From Icerya purchasi (taxonomy: Eukaryota; Arthropoda; Insecta; Hemiptera; Monophlebidae), in contig CM077116.1 in assembly GCA_039619475.1 (NCBI GenBank), positions 200,159,117-200,223,116 of the forward strand: a stretch of DNA of 64,000 nt, given 5' to 3'. A program made the translations under genes and the position numbers. The notes under the pieces were generated by a model, which worked only from the letters and a program-made list of their open reading frames with translations, was not told where the DNA came from and searched no databases. The first letter of the stretch is position 1, and every line of letters starts with the position of its first letter. This document shows positions 14,201 to 28,000 of this stretch, piece after piece.

Positions 14201-17200
14201 TTTTGAATACCTTCATGTTCAAAAGCATGAAGTCCTATCGAAAAAAGGTAAATATATAAATTTCAGTTTCTAGCTCTTATGCAATATTACAGCTACGTGT
14301 CTATGTCAATATTTGACTTGCTCCTTCACGAGTTAGGCGAATTTACTAATTTCATAACATGCACGATCAAACACCATTTTTTAAATAGTAACTTTCAGCA
14401 ACCGTGTAAAATAAACCATTTACTTAATAACTCATATATATTTTACTTACCGGCATCGAATGTTTCTTGTTTCGTCAGCAATGTCTGCACGCTGGAAAGA
14501 TCGCGCCCATAATCTTCAGAGTGTACATGAGTTTCTTTATCCGCAATCCATGATTCGACGACATCTGCTTTCCACATAAATTGCAAGTAAGCCGAATTGT
14601 CCAACAATTTTGTTTTACGAAACGCTGCTAATGTAGATAAATTGTCCAGTTTGTTCTAAAAATATATGTTTTATAAAAAGTGAAGTCGAAAAACCAAAAG
14701 GTCATATAAAAAAAAATACCATTTTAAAAATTGAAAAAGTGATTGCATTTAATTATAATTAATATTCAAGTAAATCAGCGTGAACTGCTCAGCCCCGCTA
14801 ATTCGAATAAGATTTAATTTTTTTTGACACGTGCTCCATTCAACCGTAGTTTATCGAACATCATCGATGAATTTTTAAAATTACTCCAAAAAAAAATAAA
14901 ATATCTATAATTTAATTTCTTTTTTTGCTCATTCACTGCATAGACATAACCATAGTGTAACTTGCGTAAGTACTTTCACCTCTATAAATAGTTTGATTTG
15001 GATTCGCCGCTACAATTTCTGCGTAAACTAGCATACTTCAAGCAAACTTTAATAAAAAACAATAATGTAAGAGAGAAAGGAAAACGACTTTTTTTTTTTT
15101 TCAAAATAAAACACGTTAAAAATGGCCTTAAAATTGTTTTTACATGTTTTTTTAATAATTTTTTTAATCGTTTTTTTTTTTTTTTTTAAATCATCGGAAG
15201 TATGTCCAATAGCTGCAAACTCTTTTAACCATAGATACCAAAATATTTTAAAATTAATATCGGTCAGTTTTCGATCCGTCGATTTTATTTTTGACGTTTA
15301 TACACACACACACACACACACACACAAAAAAAAAAAACCTGTCAACCGACATTGTATCATTTTCTTTCTCAATACAAGTACATGGCCACTTTACTCTGTT
15401 TATTTATCAGCATTAAATAAAATACGAAAATTAATTCACAAAGGAACTGTACCTGCAACTGCTGGCAACGCTGAACTATTACATCAGCATGATGATTTTT
15501 GGATGCTACCAACTTTCCTCCAGCATTACAAATATCGGTACAACGATCTCTATGTACAGCAAAATCAGTTTCGAGCGCATCATGTTTTTTAAGCAAACCC
15601 TGGACAGCAGCCATTGTGTCGCCATAATCTTCAACCAATAGTAGCTGATGTTTTTCACTATTAATATATTCAGTATTTAATTACGTTGCACTAATACTAC
15701 GTGCGAATATATCCGAAACTAATCATGCGATTTTTAAATATATTATTCCTCGCGCGTAATAATCAAATATTAAAAGTATACACTTTTTGTTTTCTTTCAG
15801 ATTTATAAAATTCCAGAGCTAAACCAATTCGTTTAATTAAAAGAATAAAAACAAAAGTACCTAATCCATGCTTCTTCTTCTTCAACCTTAGCTAAGAACT
15901 GCTGGAAGGTAAGTGATTCATCTAATTTTTGTCCCCGGGTAGCGGCCATTTGTTTCAACTCTGCCCAAGATTCATTTAAAAATTTCAGCCGCTGAAAAAA
16001 AAAAATATAATGTAATTATAGAATAAAATAACATAACACTAGTATAATTATAAGTTTTAGTTCTGAAAGGAAATAAAGTAGAAAAACTAAAAAAAAACAT
16101 TATATATAATGATTTTCCTAAAAAAAAAAATGTTTTTTTCAAAATTATTAAATATTACCTGTTCGATCTCTGGGACGCCCAAGTTAGAAACATCCATTAA
16201 TTTTTCTCCGGCCTCCTGAACGGACTGAATTGCCGGTTCGTGAGATGCTAATTCTGCTTCTAATCTCTTGTGTTTTTTCTTCAAATTCTGAACACCAGTT
16301 AAATCTCGCCCATAATCGTCCGATCCAACCAGCAGTTTTTTCTCTCTAAAAACCATTATTTATATAATGTTACGTTATTCTTTTTACAAAAAATATTGCT
16401 GAAAAAATTTAAATAAAAATCATTTTCAAAATTAGATAGCAATAAAGGAAAATTCATTTTTTTATAATATATTTTTCGTAAATGATACAAAATACAGAAA
16501 AAAGCACATACTGATTTTTCTAACAGTTCTTCAACTAGAAATAATTAAAAAGTTTAAAAAAAAATTAAATCATGCATGATAATTTTTGTTCTAGTCGAAA
16601 CAGAATATGAAACTCTTACTTAATCCAAGATTCTTCATCAGCTATATCGCGGAAAAATTGATGTAGTGTGTTCGCTTCGTTTAATCTAGCCTGCCGATGA
16701 GCCGCTAAATTTTTAATTCGTTCGTAACGTTCGTTTATCGACTGACGTCTTTCTTGTATATTGTTTCCATCGAACTGGCCACTGTCTATTAGTGAATCCG
16801 CTTGACCATTCATATCTAAGAACGATAAAATATCGTTAATTTATAAGTATGATAAGATGGTAGAAAAAGCTCGTGTTTTTAATGAAATAAATCATTTTTA
16901 CGGCTGCAACGAAATTGAATTGATAATATCTCAATTAAAATATTCAATTTTTAACGCAATAAGAAGATGTGTTTTAAAAATAAAAAATTAATATTCGATT
17001 ATGAGTACTGTACTGTAACCGATAAAATATACGCCCGATAACTTCACGATATATAACTTAATTGGGAATAAGTTTTAGAAAAAAAAAATGATTGCCCTTT
17101 CTTTTCGACATTAAACCATATATACATTCTATGTCGATACATATCGATTGAGAGCATACGCGACTCCATATTATAGTTTTAAAAAAATAACCAAGTATTT

Positions 17201-20200
17201 TTTAGTATTACATTAAATTGCTAAAAAAAAAAAAAAAAAATCTAAATAAAGTACACAAAATCTATAAATCATAATCCCCCATTGTTATGAACCAGAAAGA
17301 AATAAATAATTTGTTCAAGTACAAATATACCTCCTATATGTACGCGCATGAGCATATACAAATTGGTCTGTCCGCATGTGGGTACACGCGCGTAGACATT
17401 TATTTAAAAAATATTTTTTTCGTCTTAGACTCTTCATATTAAAAATTCTAAATACCCCAAAAAATTTTTAATTTTGTTTTTTTAAGGGGGAGGGGAGTTC
17501 GAAAAAAAAATACTACTAAAGCAAATTAAAATAATTAAATTTACAACTGAGCACTACCTTTTATACGATCATCGTGAGCTTGTATATCTGCTTCCACTAA
17601 ATGGTGTTTTTTAATCAGATTCTGTACCGAAGCCAAATCTTTACCAGAATCTTCAGATGTTAATAATGATTCTACTTCTCCGAGCCAAAAATCTAGATCT
17701 TTTACCGCTGCAATATATGTTCGCTGTTTATTAGCTTCTTTTAATTTCATCGATTTTTCAGTAGTCTTCTGAGTTAAAAATTCCCACTGATCGGCGATGG
17801 AAGCCAAGCGAGCCTGCATTTATGATAAACGTACATGTATTTTTCAAACTGTTTAAAAAAATTATTCAGTTAGAACGACGTACCCGTAGAGTGTAATTTC
17901 GATTAAATTGTATTTTTCAGTGACAAGAAAACCAGCATTTTACAATACAACGAAAAATATAATGATAATCTTCTTCCCGTTAATCTTACAGAAAGCACAA
18001 AACCCATTCAATTTAATAATTATAGATAATCGTCCACTGAATATAGTGCATGGAATAACTGTAAATTGTAAATAAAAGAGCACAGAGATTAAAAAGCAAC
18101 TGCGATGCAGTGACATTGTAGTTAATTAAGGAAAATTGGAAAAGTTTAATTAAACGCGGGAATAAAATTAAGAGCTCACGGATGTACGTTAACTACTGCC
18201 CTGTTTTTTTTGTTCTTTTTTAAAATGATATATCCGCTGTCCATGAAGGCCTATATAAAACATGTTAATGCTTAACAATATAAAATGTAAACACTTAAAA
18301 TATACAAAACATAACGATTATGTTATTACTGAAATATTAAATGCAACAGAAAATATTTTACTTGAACTGCATCTTCAGATCCTGCACACTGGTGTTTGTC
18401 GATTAAGTTTTGTCCCATAGCTAATACACTTTGAATACGATCAGCATTTGCCGCAAGTTCCGCCTCAAAAGCTTGATGCTTCTGATGTTTGGATTGGATA
18501 TTTGCCGGATCCTGTAATCAACATGTTCACACTTAGTCAAAGGGAATAAATTAATTAAATTAATTATGTTGCACAAAGAAGTGAACTTTATATTTTATAC
18601 TTTGTAGTTTTCTTCCGTTGCTAATTGCAATTTTTCTGAAATCCAATTTTCCATCTCATCGGCATCCCTACTAAACTGTTGCAACGTTTGAGATTCGCCT
18701 AACTTTGAACGTTTTTCTATTAATGCTTCTTTCAGATGATGCCAGCGGTCCAAAACTTGTTGACGTTTTTCATCAATTTGCGGAGAAGCGTAGTGTTCAG
18801 CTGCTATCAGTTGGTCAGCAAGTGTCTTCAATGTTCCAATTTTTTCTTCTTGAGCATTGATAGCTTTATCGAAGTCTTCGTGTTTTTTAATCAACGCTTC
18901 TACATTGTCACCCTTAGAATCGACTTCTTCCGAGGCCAGGAAAGCTTCTCGAGCGGACATCCAGTTTTCAGCCTGTTCGCAATCTCGATAGAACAGCTGC
19001 AATTCTAAGCACTGATCCAATTGCATTCGACGCTGCACCCAAGCTCTACAGTAAAAAGGAATATATTTTTTGTCATCAAAATGTAATTTACACACAATAA
19101 TGGAAAAGCGTGTAAACGCGTATTTAATAAACATATGAGCAGTCATCTTCAGATTTCCGTACACAAGAATTTCGATGCGTTTTAGCCAAAAGGGCATGTT
19201 TCACGCGTGTACATACACTACTCAAAAAAGCCTTTTCGTACTCGATTGCAGTGTTCACCACGTCCGTAATATGACATGAGCTACGTCACATTTTAGCAGC
19301 TTCTATCATCAGCTATTTTCATTTTCTCTTTTCTTCACTTATCTCATCGTTAAGCGTTTAAAAACAGCATGGCGGCCACTCAAGTATAATTTTTAACTTT
19401 CCGGTTTTATTTCTGATTATTAGAATTGTACATGAGCTTATACAAACGTTGTGTCACTTGTATAATAACAAACCCAACTAACTGAAGCGAAGTCAAATAA
19501 AGCATCAGTAGAAACAAAGGAAAGTATATTAAAAAATGCATTCATTTTTCGCTTCAAATGATTTTTTTTTAAAATCAAAACTACTCTTTTTTCTCCGGGT
19601 TTACAACAAAATTCCCGGCTTACTCCCGGTTGAGCAGCCATCTTGAACACGTACTTTTCGTCGATTCGTAGTCACGCGGAACATTCTCTAGTTGTTTGTC
19701 GTCATAAATTTTTCTTTTCATTTTTGTTGATTTATTTGTCCATACTACTCCCTCTTTACGTTAATAAAATCCTTGTGCTTTATTTGTTTTTAATTTTAAC
19801 ATCTCCGTTCGCTAAACATTAAGTCAGCACTATTACACGAAGAGAATTTAAAAAATATATAGTTATTAATTTAGGCACTCTACTTTTATGTATTATCTTT
19901 TTGTAACCGTGAACTATGCCCATTCTCATTTTTATCACAATTTACGTAGGTGTAATATTAGATAACTTTTAAGATTCTTTTTAATATTAGCGAGATTTAT
20001 ATCGGATGCCTTTGGCTAAACAAATCGTATTTCACTAAAAGAATAATTACTTTTCTAATTCATCCCTTGCTTCAGCAGAACTTTCTAGTTTTTCCTGTAT
20101 TTCAACACTGGCATAATGACCAGTGTGCAGGAGTTGTTGACCGAACATTTGGAATGATTGGAATGTTCCAGAACGTGCATCCATTTCAGTTCGAAGTTCC

Positions 20201-23200
20201 TTAAAAAAAAAAAAAAAAAAAAAAAAAAGAAAAGAGAAAAATATTAATATTATTGTGAAACTCATAATTATATTTAAACATTTTAATTTTTTAATATTAA
20301 CAGAAAAAGCAGATTACACACATTTTAATATCACAGAATATAAATAATACTAAACTCGGTTGATAATCACAATTTAGCTGTGGTATTAAAAACCGTACAA
20401 GTTCTATACGATAGGCTTTTTAAAGATTCAATAACAAATTCTACGAAAGAGTACCCGAAATTTTACCATTATTACAAATCATTCACAGAATTGTTTAAAA
20501 TAAAAGAAAAGTTATTTTTCGCATTATTCTTTTAACAAAATTTTTTTTTTTTTTTTTGAATTGTTCTACATTACACTTCTAAGTCGATTTTTTTAAAAAC
20601 GTATTTATTATTTTTTTAAATACGCCGAGTTTATTCACAATATTCTATATCACATCCTGAAACTTCAATAAATTACATTATCAAGTATTCCAAATAATTA
20701 AAATTAAAGCGCTCGTGAAGAAGGCTCTATTGATATATTAACACTGAAATCAATAAAATTCAGTTAATATTATTAATGAAATAGTTAATAATAAATTAAT
20801 AACAGTTCAACACAAAAATCACGAAAAAAATGCAATACACATACTACTGCAATGAGGTTAAAAAATTAGCATAGTAATTATAAACAATAATAATCAAAAT
20901 AACAAAAGTTATTATAATAAGTAATATAACCTCTATATTTATACAAAAAAATTTGATTGATTATTCGATATTTTCATTTTTTTCTCTTTTATGTTTTACT
21001 TAAAAATTGAAAATTATTTCAATATCAATCAAATAGTCAAAAACAACTAAAAATTGAGAACATTCGTATATTTGAAAATCCTTGTTCGCTTCTTTCAAGT
21101 CGTGCCTTACGGCATCAATTGACAAACTTCACAAAAAGTTGGTTTTATAGAGAAATAATTGTCACTTTTGTATCATAAATTACAAGTTACAGAAGCACTC
21201 TTCTATAGTGTACAGTTAATATAAACACTCAATATTTTGATGGAATAATAATTAAAAATGCCGCGGAATGCAATCGAAGTGAACAATGGGAGATGTCTCC
21301 TTGGCAGACGGTGAGCAGGACGTGTTGGAAGCGAAGTCTCCTGATAGTAATAATAATAAATATATAAAACAATCACCTTCCCAAAATGAAAAGAAAAAAA
21401 AAAAAAAAACAGTTCAAAGCATAAAAAGCGGTTTAAAATAAATTAACAAAAACTTTCACACTAACAGATAGATAATACTAAATAGTTTATCTCACAATAA
21501 AAGAAACTTTTCTTTTTATTTACTTTGTAAATAAAACTTAAAAATCATAAACATAAATATGTCTACAAAAGTAAGTGATTCCAACTTGGCACGTATTCAG
21601 CTACAAGCGATCAATGAAATTTTTAAATTATAGTTAGAAATTCAAGTAATTTGATATTTAAAAAAAATATATTCATTTAGCGAAGGTGAAAATAAACAAA
21701 AATAAAAAATATTAATGAATAAATTTATCCAAACACATAAAAACAATCATTTTTATTTTCAGTGTGATTTTAAATTTAAAAAAAAAAAAATTGGAAAATA
21801 AGATAATACGCGATGTTTTTTTTTAACTCTACATTTGCATTAGGAACACTAAAATTCTGTTTTACAACGTGTTCGTAACCAGCAATTAAAGATTCGATTT
21901 CATACATACCATTATCACTGTTTATCAATAAATTAATAAATACCGTGGACCGTGAAAAGTTAATTTCAGCCTTTGCGGTTATCAATTATTCTGATAAACG
22001 TTTTATATGCTCCAAAAAACGCATAATATTTTACGCAATTAAAAAAAAAAAAACTTAAGAAAAACTTAATTAAAATCTGAACGTAACAACGGCCATAAAT
22101 TTTAATTTTAATGAATACAAATAAAATATTAATATATGTTAAAAATTGCATATCAGTTTAATTAACTGTGCTTTATTAATTTATAATCTGTTATACATTT
22201 AATTTTAAGCCCCATTATTTTTTTCTTACTTTTTATTTATTTTTTTTTTTAAAAAAAAAAAAAGAAATTAACATTAATATATTCCTAAAAAATTTATTGT
22301 ACCTGTCTTTCTAACTAATGCAACAGAAATTAAACTGAATTAAAGATAAAAATAACTTTTAAGCGAATAATGAACTGCGGAAGCTTCAAACCTTACACAC
22401 AGAATTAATCACAAGGTTATTTTGAAATGTATTATTGTTTGGAAAGAAAACGTATATTTAACATTCTGCAGCTTTTCACAACGATAATAATATATACAGT
22501 AGTTAGTAAAGCATACATTTATAGAGTTCTTTACCACTCAACATTTAATGATGCAACAAAAATACCTGAGGTATAATTCTGAAATACGCATCTATTTCCG
22601 TCTTATAACTCTATAAAATAAAATATATACTAGTAAATGAATAATCAAATTATTTTAATCGATATATTTAGACTCGATGCATCACTCATCTATATTTTGT
22701 AAACTCATCTTCCGTTTTCGAGAGATTCAATCTTTATATTAGCCATTTATACATGTACGGCGGCGCAATAATACGACTTTTTAGAAAATTAAAAATAATT
22801 TATTAGTAAAAAGAACATGTTTTTCTAACTCTTTCGCCTTTACACATCGGTAGATAAGATTTTAATAAGCCTGATATTTAAATTTTATATTCTAAACTGA
22901 GAGCAAAATTCATTGGATGTAATTAACTTTCAAGAGAAAATGACAATTTATAACGTAAAGAATTTACCCAAAATTTTAAATATTAAAAATACGACAAATA
23001 ATCATTAAAATCTCAACGTCAGATAAAATAATTTCCCTCTAAATAAACAAACTTGAAATGCCTGTGATATTTTTTTCTCACATTTATGCATTACTCAACT
23101 TCCATGCCTACAACATTTATTGTTTTCTTTGTTAAGTAGTCATACACATTCTGATGTTTCATATTTCAGTGATTTATTATAAATACATAATACAAATTTT

Positions 23201-24297
23201 GAAATGTAATTCAATAAAATTAGAACTGGTAGGTTAAAGCACATTTTGGGCTATTTTAACAAAGATATATATCGGGGGAAAAAAAAATAAAAAAAGATAC
23301 AAAAGTTAGTACTATAATTCCGTATTGTATTTTTAATTCTATAATACCATCTGTTGCTTACCAAACTATATAACTGTAAAATTTTTAAAGCACTGGCATT
23401 CGCATTAAAGTCATAACACTTCTCAAATCAGAAGTTAAACGAACATCTTATGACTGTTTTTAAAAAAACGTATTAATCATTAAATCATTTAGGAAATTTT
23501 ACAAATCAAATAATAATGATAGACAAAATAGAAACAAATAACTATATGCTAACAAAGATTTTTGTTTTAAAATACAAATAATATAAAGTGATCTAGAAAA
23601 TATATCCTTTACCAACTTTTATGGAAATTTGTCGACAATAGTAAATTATAATATTTATGTGAATATAGATGGAGCAAGATGTTAAAAAATTAATCCAACT
23701 CATAAAATGCAAAAAACATACCAACATCGCTAAAATTCAGCTCGTAAAACTGAAATAAGATGTAACTCAGAGTTAATTTGTTGAAAAATTAAAACTGGTG
23801 TTATAAAAAAAAGTTAAATTTAAAAAAAATAATTATTACAATTATTATTAACAATGGAAATGTTTTAAAACTTCTTTTCGCAACGAGTCCTTTCGAAATT
23901 ATTTTAATAATGAGAAAAATGAAGTTATTTATAAATAGATTACGAACCTGATGACGTTCCAGTAGTGCTTCTGCGCCAGTGACATCAGTAGCCAATTCAT
24001 CACTTGACACAAGTCCCATCATCGAATTAATCCAAGACATTAAGTCGCGATAATCAGCTAAGAATTTTTGTAAGTCGTAAGAATCCAATAATTTTTCTTT
24101 TCTAGCATTCGCTTTCACCGTTAACTGAGTCCACTCCTCGTTGATTTCTCTCTGCTTGTTATAAATTTGATCAGCTGTGTCTGGGTGCGTTGTCATCAGT
24201 CTATTAGCAGTTTCATCCAACTGCTTAATCTAATACATAATAAATAAATTATAAGTAATATACATATAAATAAATAAATATATACATATATATATAC

Positions 24298-24365
<68 letters not shown>

Positions 24366-24965
24366 GTATATAAAAAGAAACTGCGATGATATAAATAAAA
24401 GAAAACTGAAAATAATACCGCAAAACAAAAACTGCACAAAAAAAAAAAAAAAAACATTTAATATTGTAACTGATAGTAAAAAATTATTATATTATTTTAT
24501 TTCAATTCAGAAATTACCTTATCGCCCAAAGCCGCCAGATCACGTTCCAAACCCTCATGTTTTCGTTGTAACGCTTGAACGCTTCTTAAATCTTTACCTA
24601 AATCATCATTATTTAAAGCTTCTTCTTTCTCTTGTATCCACTCTTTAGTTTCATCCACATCACGATGAAAACGCTGAACCTCATGAGCTGATCCTAACTG
24701 CGAGGCGCGTTCAGAACTTAGTTGTTGTAATGAATTCCATTTTTCATTTAAATCCTATACGAGCACATCGAGCAAATAATTTCCAAAAATTATTAGACAT
24801 TAAAACTTATTAAAAATAGAAAGATTAATTTAAGATAGAAATGCAGTATAAAGTGAAATTAAGGGAATTTATAGAACCTGTACTGGAGTTTTGGTGGAAT
24901 TAATAATAAAAAAACTGTGACAAAAATTATATAAACAATATAAAGTTTATTCTACGCCATCTCCT

Positions 24966-25002
<37 letters not shown>

Positions 25003-28000
25003 AAGAGAAACGGCGGTAAAAATAAAAGCTGACAACACAATCATCATTTTATCACTTACGTATTTTACGACAGTTTTAAATTTGTTTGATCTCAGTGTAT
25101 TAAAATTATAAAAATTATAAAATGTTTTATTTTACAGAGAGCACAGCCTAACTAATTAATATCTAAATATTACATAGAACTTACAATACTTTACTAACAC
25201 GTTTTTATTAATAAAATACATGTGACAGGCTTAAACAAATGAAAATAAAATTCAAACACTTACCTTCATTTGAGTCTGAATTTTCATCGCGGCTTCCGTT
25301 TGACCTAAAGTGGTTAGTTGGACGGCAATTTCATTCATTTCTGCTAAACGTACTTCATTAGCACGCAAATCAGACTGAAAATCGTCAAACTTCTTTTGCA
25401 TCACTTCAACCTGTTCCAAATCTTCTCCAACATCTTGTATTTGAGCATGGTTTTCCTGTGTACAATAATATATGTTTGTTACCTTACGACAAATAACTCT
25501 ACTTGTCTCTAAAGTACATATTGTTCAATGACAGAACTTCCTGATACTCACTGCACATTTCCGCCTGCGCAATATTTAAAGCTTTATAATATAGTGCATA
25601 TACATAGTACTAATTAATATGCCGGCCATACATAAGTACTAAGGTGTTATGCCCCCACTGCATTCATAAGGAGATAGTGTTATGTACATTAATTCTTTAT
25701 TGCTTTTATTAATTATGTTCCTTTTTTAATATTATTTTGTTTATGAATATTTCACCACTTCACATTTTCAAAATGGTAATGACAACGAAATTAACTATAT
25801 TTCTCTGATATCATTTTCATTACGTAAATTATAATTTCATTAACTTTTAATAAATAATTCTTATATTTAAATTCATTTCTATAATACCTTAGTGCTAAAA
25901 ATATTTAATTAGAAAATAAACCATTTATTTTTTAATTAGCTTTTCATAGTATATAAATTATTCTAACAAGAACTTATTCAACGAAGATATAATAAATGTT
26001 AATTTGATAAAATGAATAACCATTGGAACTTTAAAATATTATAAAAGTGGGATTTGCAACTAGCAGCCTAACAGTCACATATAATCCCTAGTGCGTATTT
26101 CCGCAAACCCGTTAATCATGGAAATCGAAAACAAAATAACAAAACTAAATGATTTTAGGTAGCACACAGATATCTTCTATTATTTATCACGAAGTTATCT
26201 ATTTTAATTTGTTATCTTAAATGTAATACAAATTATTTCCAAACCTATAATCTTAGGAATAGAGTTATGTTTAGATCTGCTACGCTGAGAACCACTGTAA
26301 GCCTCAACATTGTAATACACGTCACATTTTGCCAAGAGCATGGGGTTCATTTTACTTTTCAACAAATTACCAACCCAACAATAACCATCGCTTTAGTATT
26401 CATCATTACAATTATCTCATCTAGTAGTAATTTCACATATTAATTGTGTGACATTTACTTTTATTAAATCATAGTGTAAAACTTCTTTTTTTTGTATTAT
26501 AATGTAAATGATCTTTTTGTTCATGTTATCTGCCATAAGGCTCTTGACCCATGTCCTTTCGATACATACAATTATAAACTTCTATTGTAAAACAAGTCAA
26601 GGTTCGGGGGGAAAAAAAAGTGTAATATAACGAAAACTTACTTTATCTTTGATCCATGTTTGTAATTCAGCGGCTTCTCGAACCAGAACGTAAGCTTTAA
26701 CAGTTTCATTCAATTTGTTTTGTCGTTCCCTAGCAAGTGATAACAAATTATCGTACTGTTTATCGATCTGATTTTGACGAGCTGGAATTGAATTACTTTC
26801 AACTAAATTTTGTTGGGAAGCACTCAAAGCTGTTTCTATTTTCTTTACAAAAGCTGCTGGAACAAATCCTTGTCTGTCGTTTACTTCAACTTTCCACCAT
26901 TCCTGTGAAATTTATAAATTACTCTAAATTAATCCATCTATCTTTAACAAATTCTTATTCGAGAACTAATTAATTGAACTAAATATTTGCAGTTCTTTGA
27001 AAATTAAATATATACAACAAATAAAATATCTGAATATGTAATTTAAAAATATATTCACAACAGTTTTAACTTGGTAACACCAATACTTTAAAAGTTACAG
27101 ATCTACGATGTGGAGATTCTTAAAAGATATTGACTACTCCGAAGAAGTGTTGTAATATATAGTATATTCATTTATTATTTTAAAAAATTAGAAGTTATGA
27201 ATACTGAAAAAAACAAAATGAAATATTGTATTTCTTTTTTTTCTTTCTAACGCTCCACTGTTAGAAAAATTGCTTTTTGAATAGTTTGCCAAATTTTTCT
27301 AGGCTGATCCAATTTTTTCCAATGCTCATTGTATTTGATAATCTTCCTAATAACATTCAAGTCTCCTACTTGATCTTGCAAATTCTCAGTTTAAAGAGAA
27401 ATTAAAATTAGCTGAATACTCAAATAAATAAAAACACGGGATTAATAATAACATACAAATCGAACGTTATTATCAATACCATGTTTTTGTTTATTTGAAT
27501 ATCCAGCCAATTAAAATTTTTCATTATATTCATACTTATAAGTCCATATTATGAATATTACATCTCAGTAAGAATGATAATTTTGTCTCGAACACATCGA
27601 ATTTATTACATGTACTGTAAATTAATTTGTTGATTTCAGAGTTGTTAAATTAATTACTGTTTTCGTTTATTCAGTAATTAATATTTATTAAATTATTACA
27701 TAAAATGTAAGCATTATTATACATCATTTATTTCTCCTGTAATATTTATAAAAAACTAAATTTTCATTAACTACGTTATTTTTAAAGAAATGATTAAAGT
27801 TTGGGTAGCTTTTCCTATAATAACTGACGTAATAGAAAAACACTGCATATTTCATAACAGTTTTTAATAATGTTTTTTTCAGATTACCCTCAGTATGAGA
27901 ATGACGTCATTTATACACATATATATTCTATTGTAAATTAGTTCTCGAAATTTTTACACTTAGGTCTAAGTAACTAGTAGTATTTATCGCAAATTTTAAT

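Noticed and set aside
15122..15592. Plus-strand open frame of 156 codons
   Set aside because: It runs through T tracts, a CA repeat and the antisense of spectrin exon 30.
18736..19008. Plus-strand open frame of 90 codons
   Set aside because: Antisense of spectrin exon 24.
19200..19700. Possible hidden exon or alternative promoter in intron 23
   Set aside because: Spectrin exons 23 and 24 join directly in phase, and no splice-bounded coding segment is visible here.
24196..24457. Open frames rich in Tyr and Ile
   Set aside because: They are translations of the TA microsatellite.
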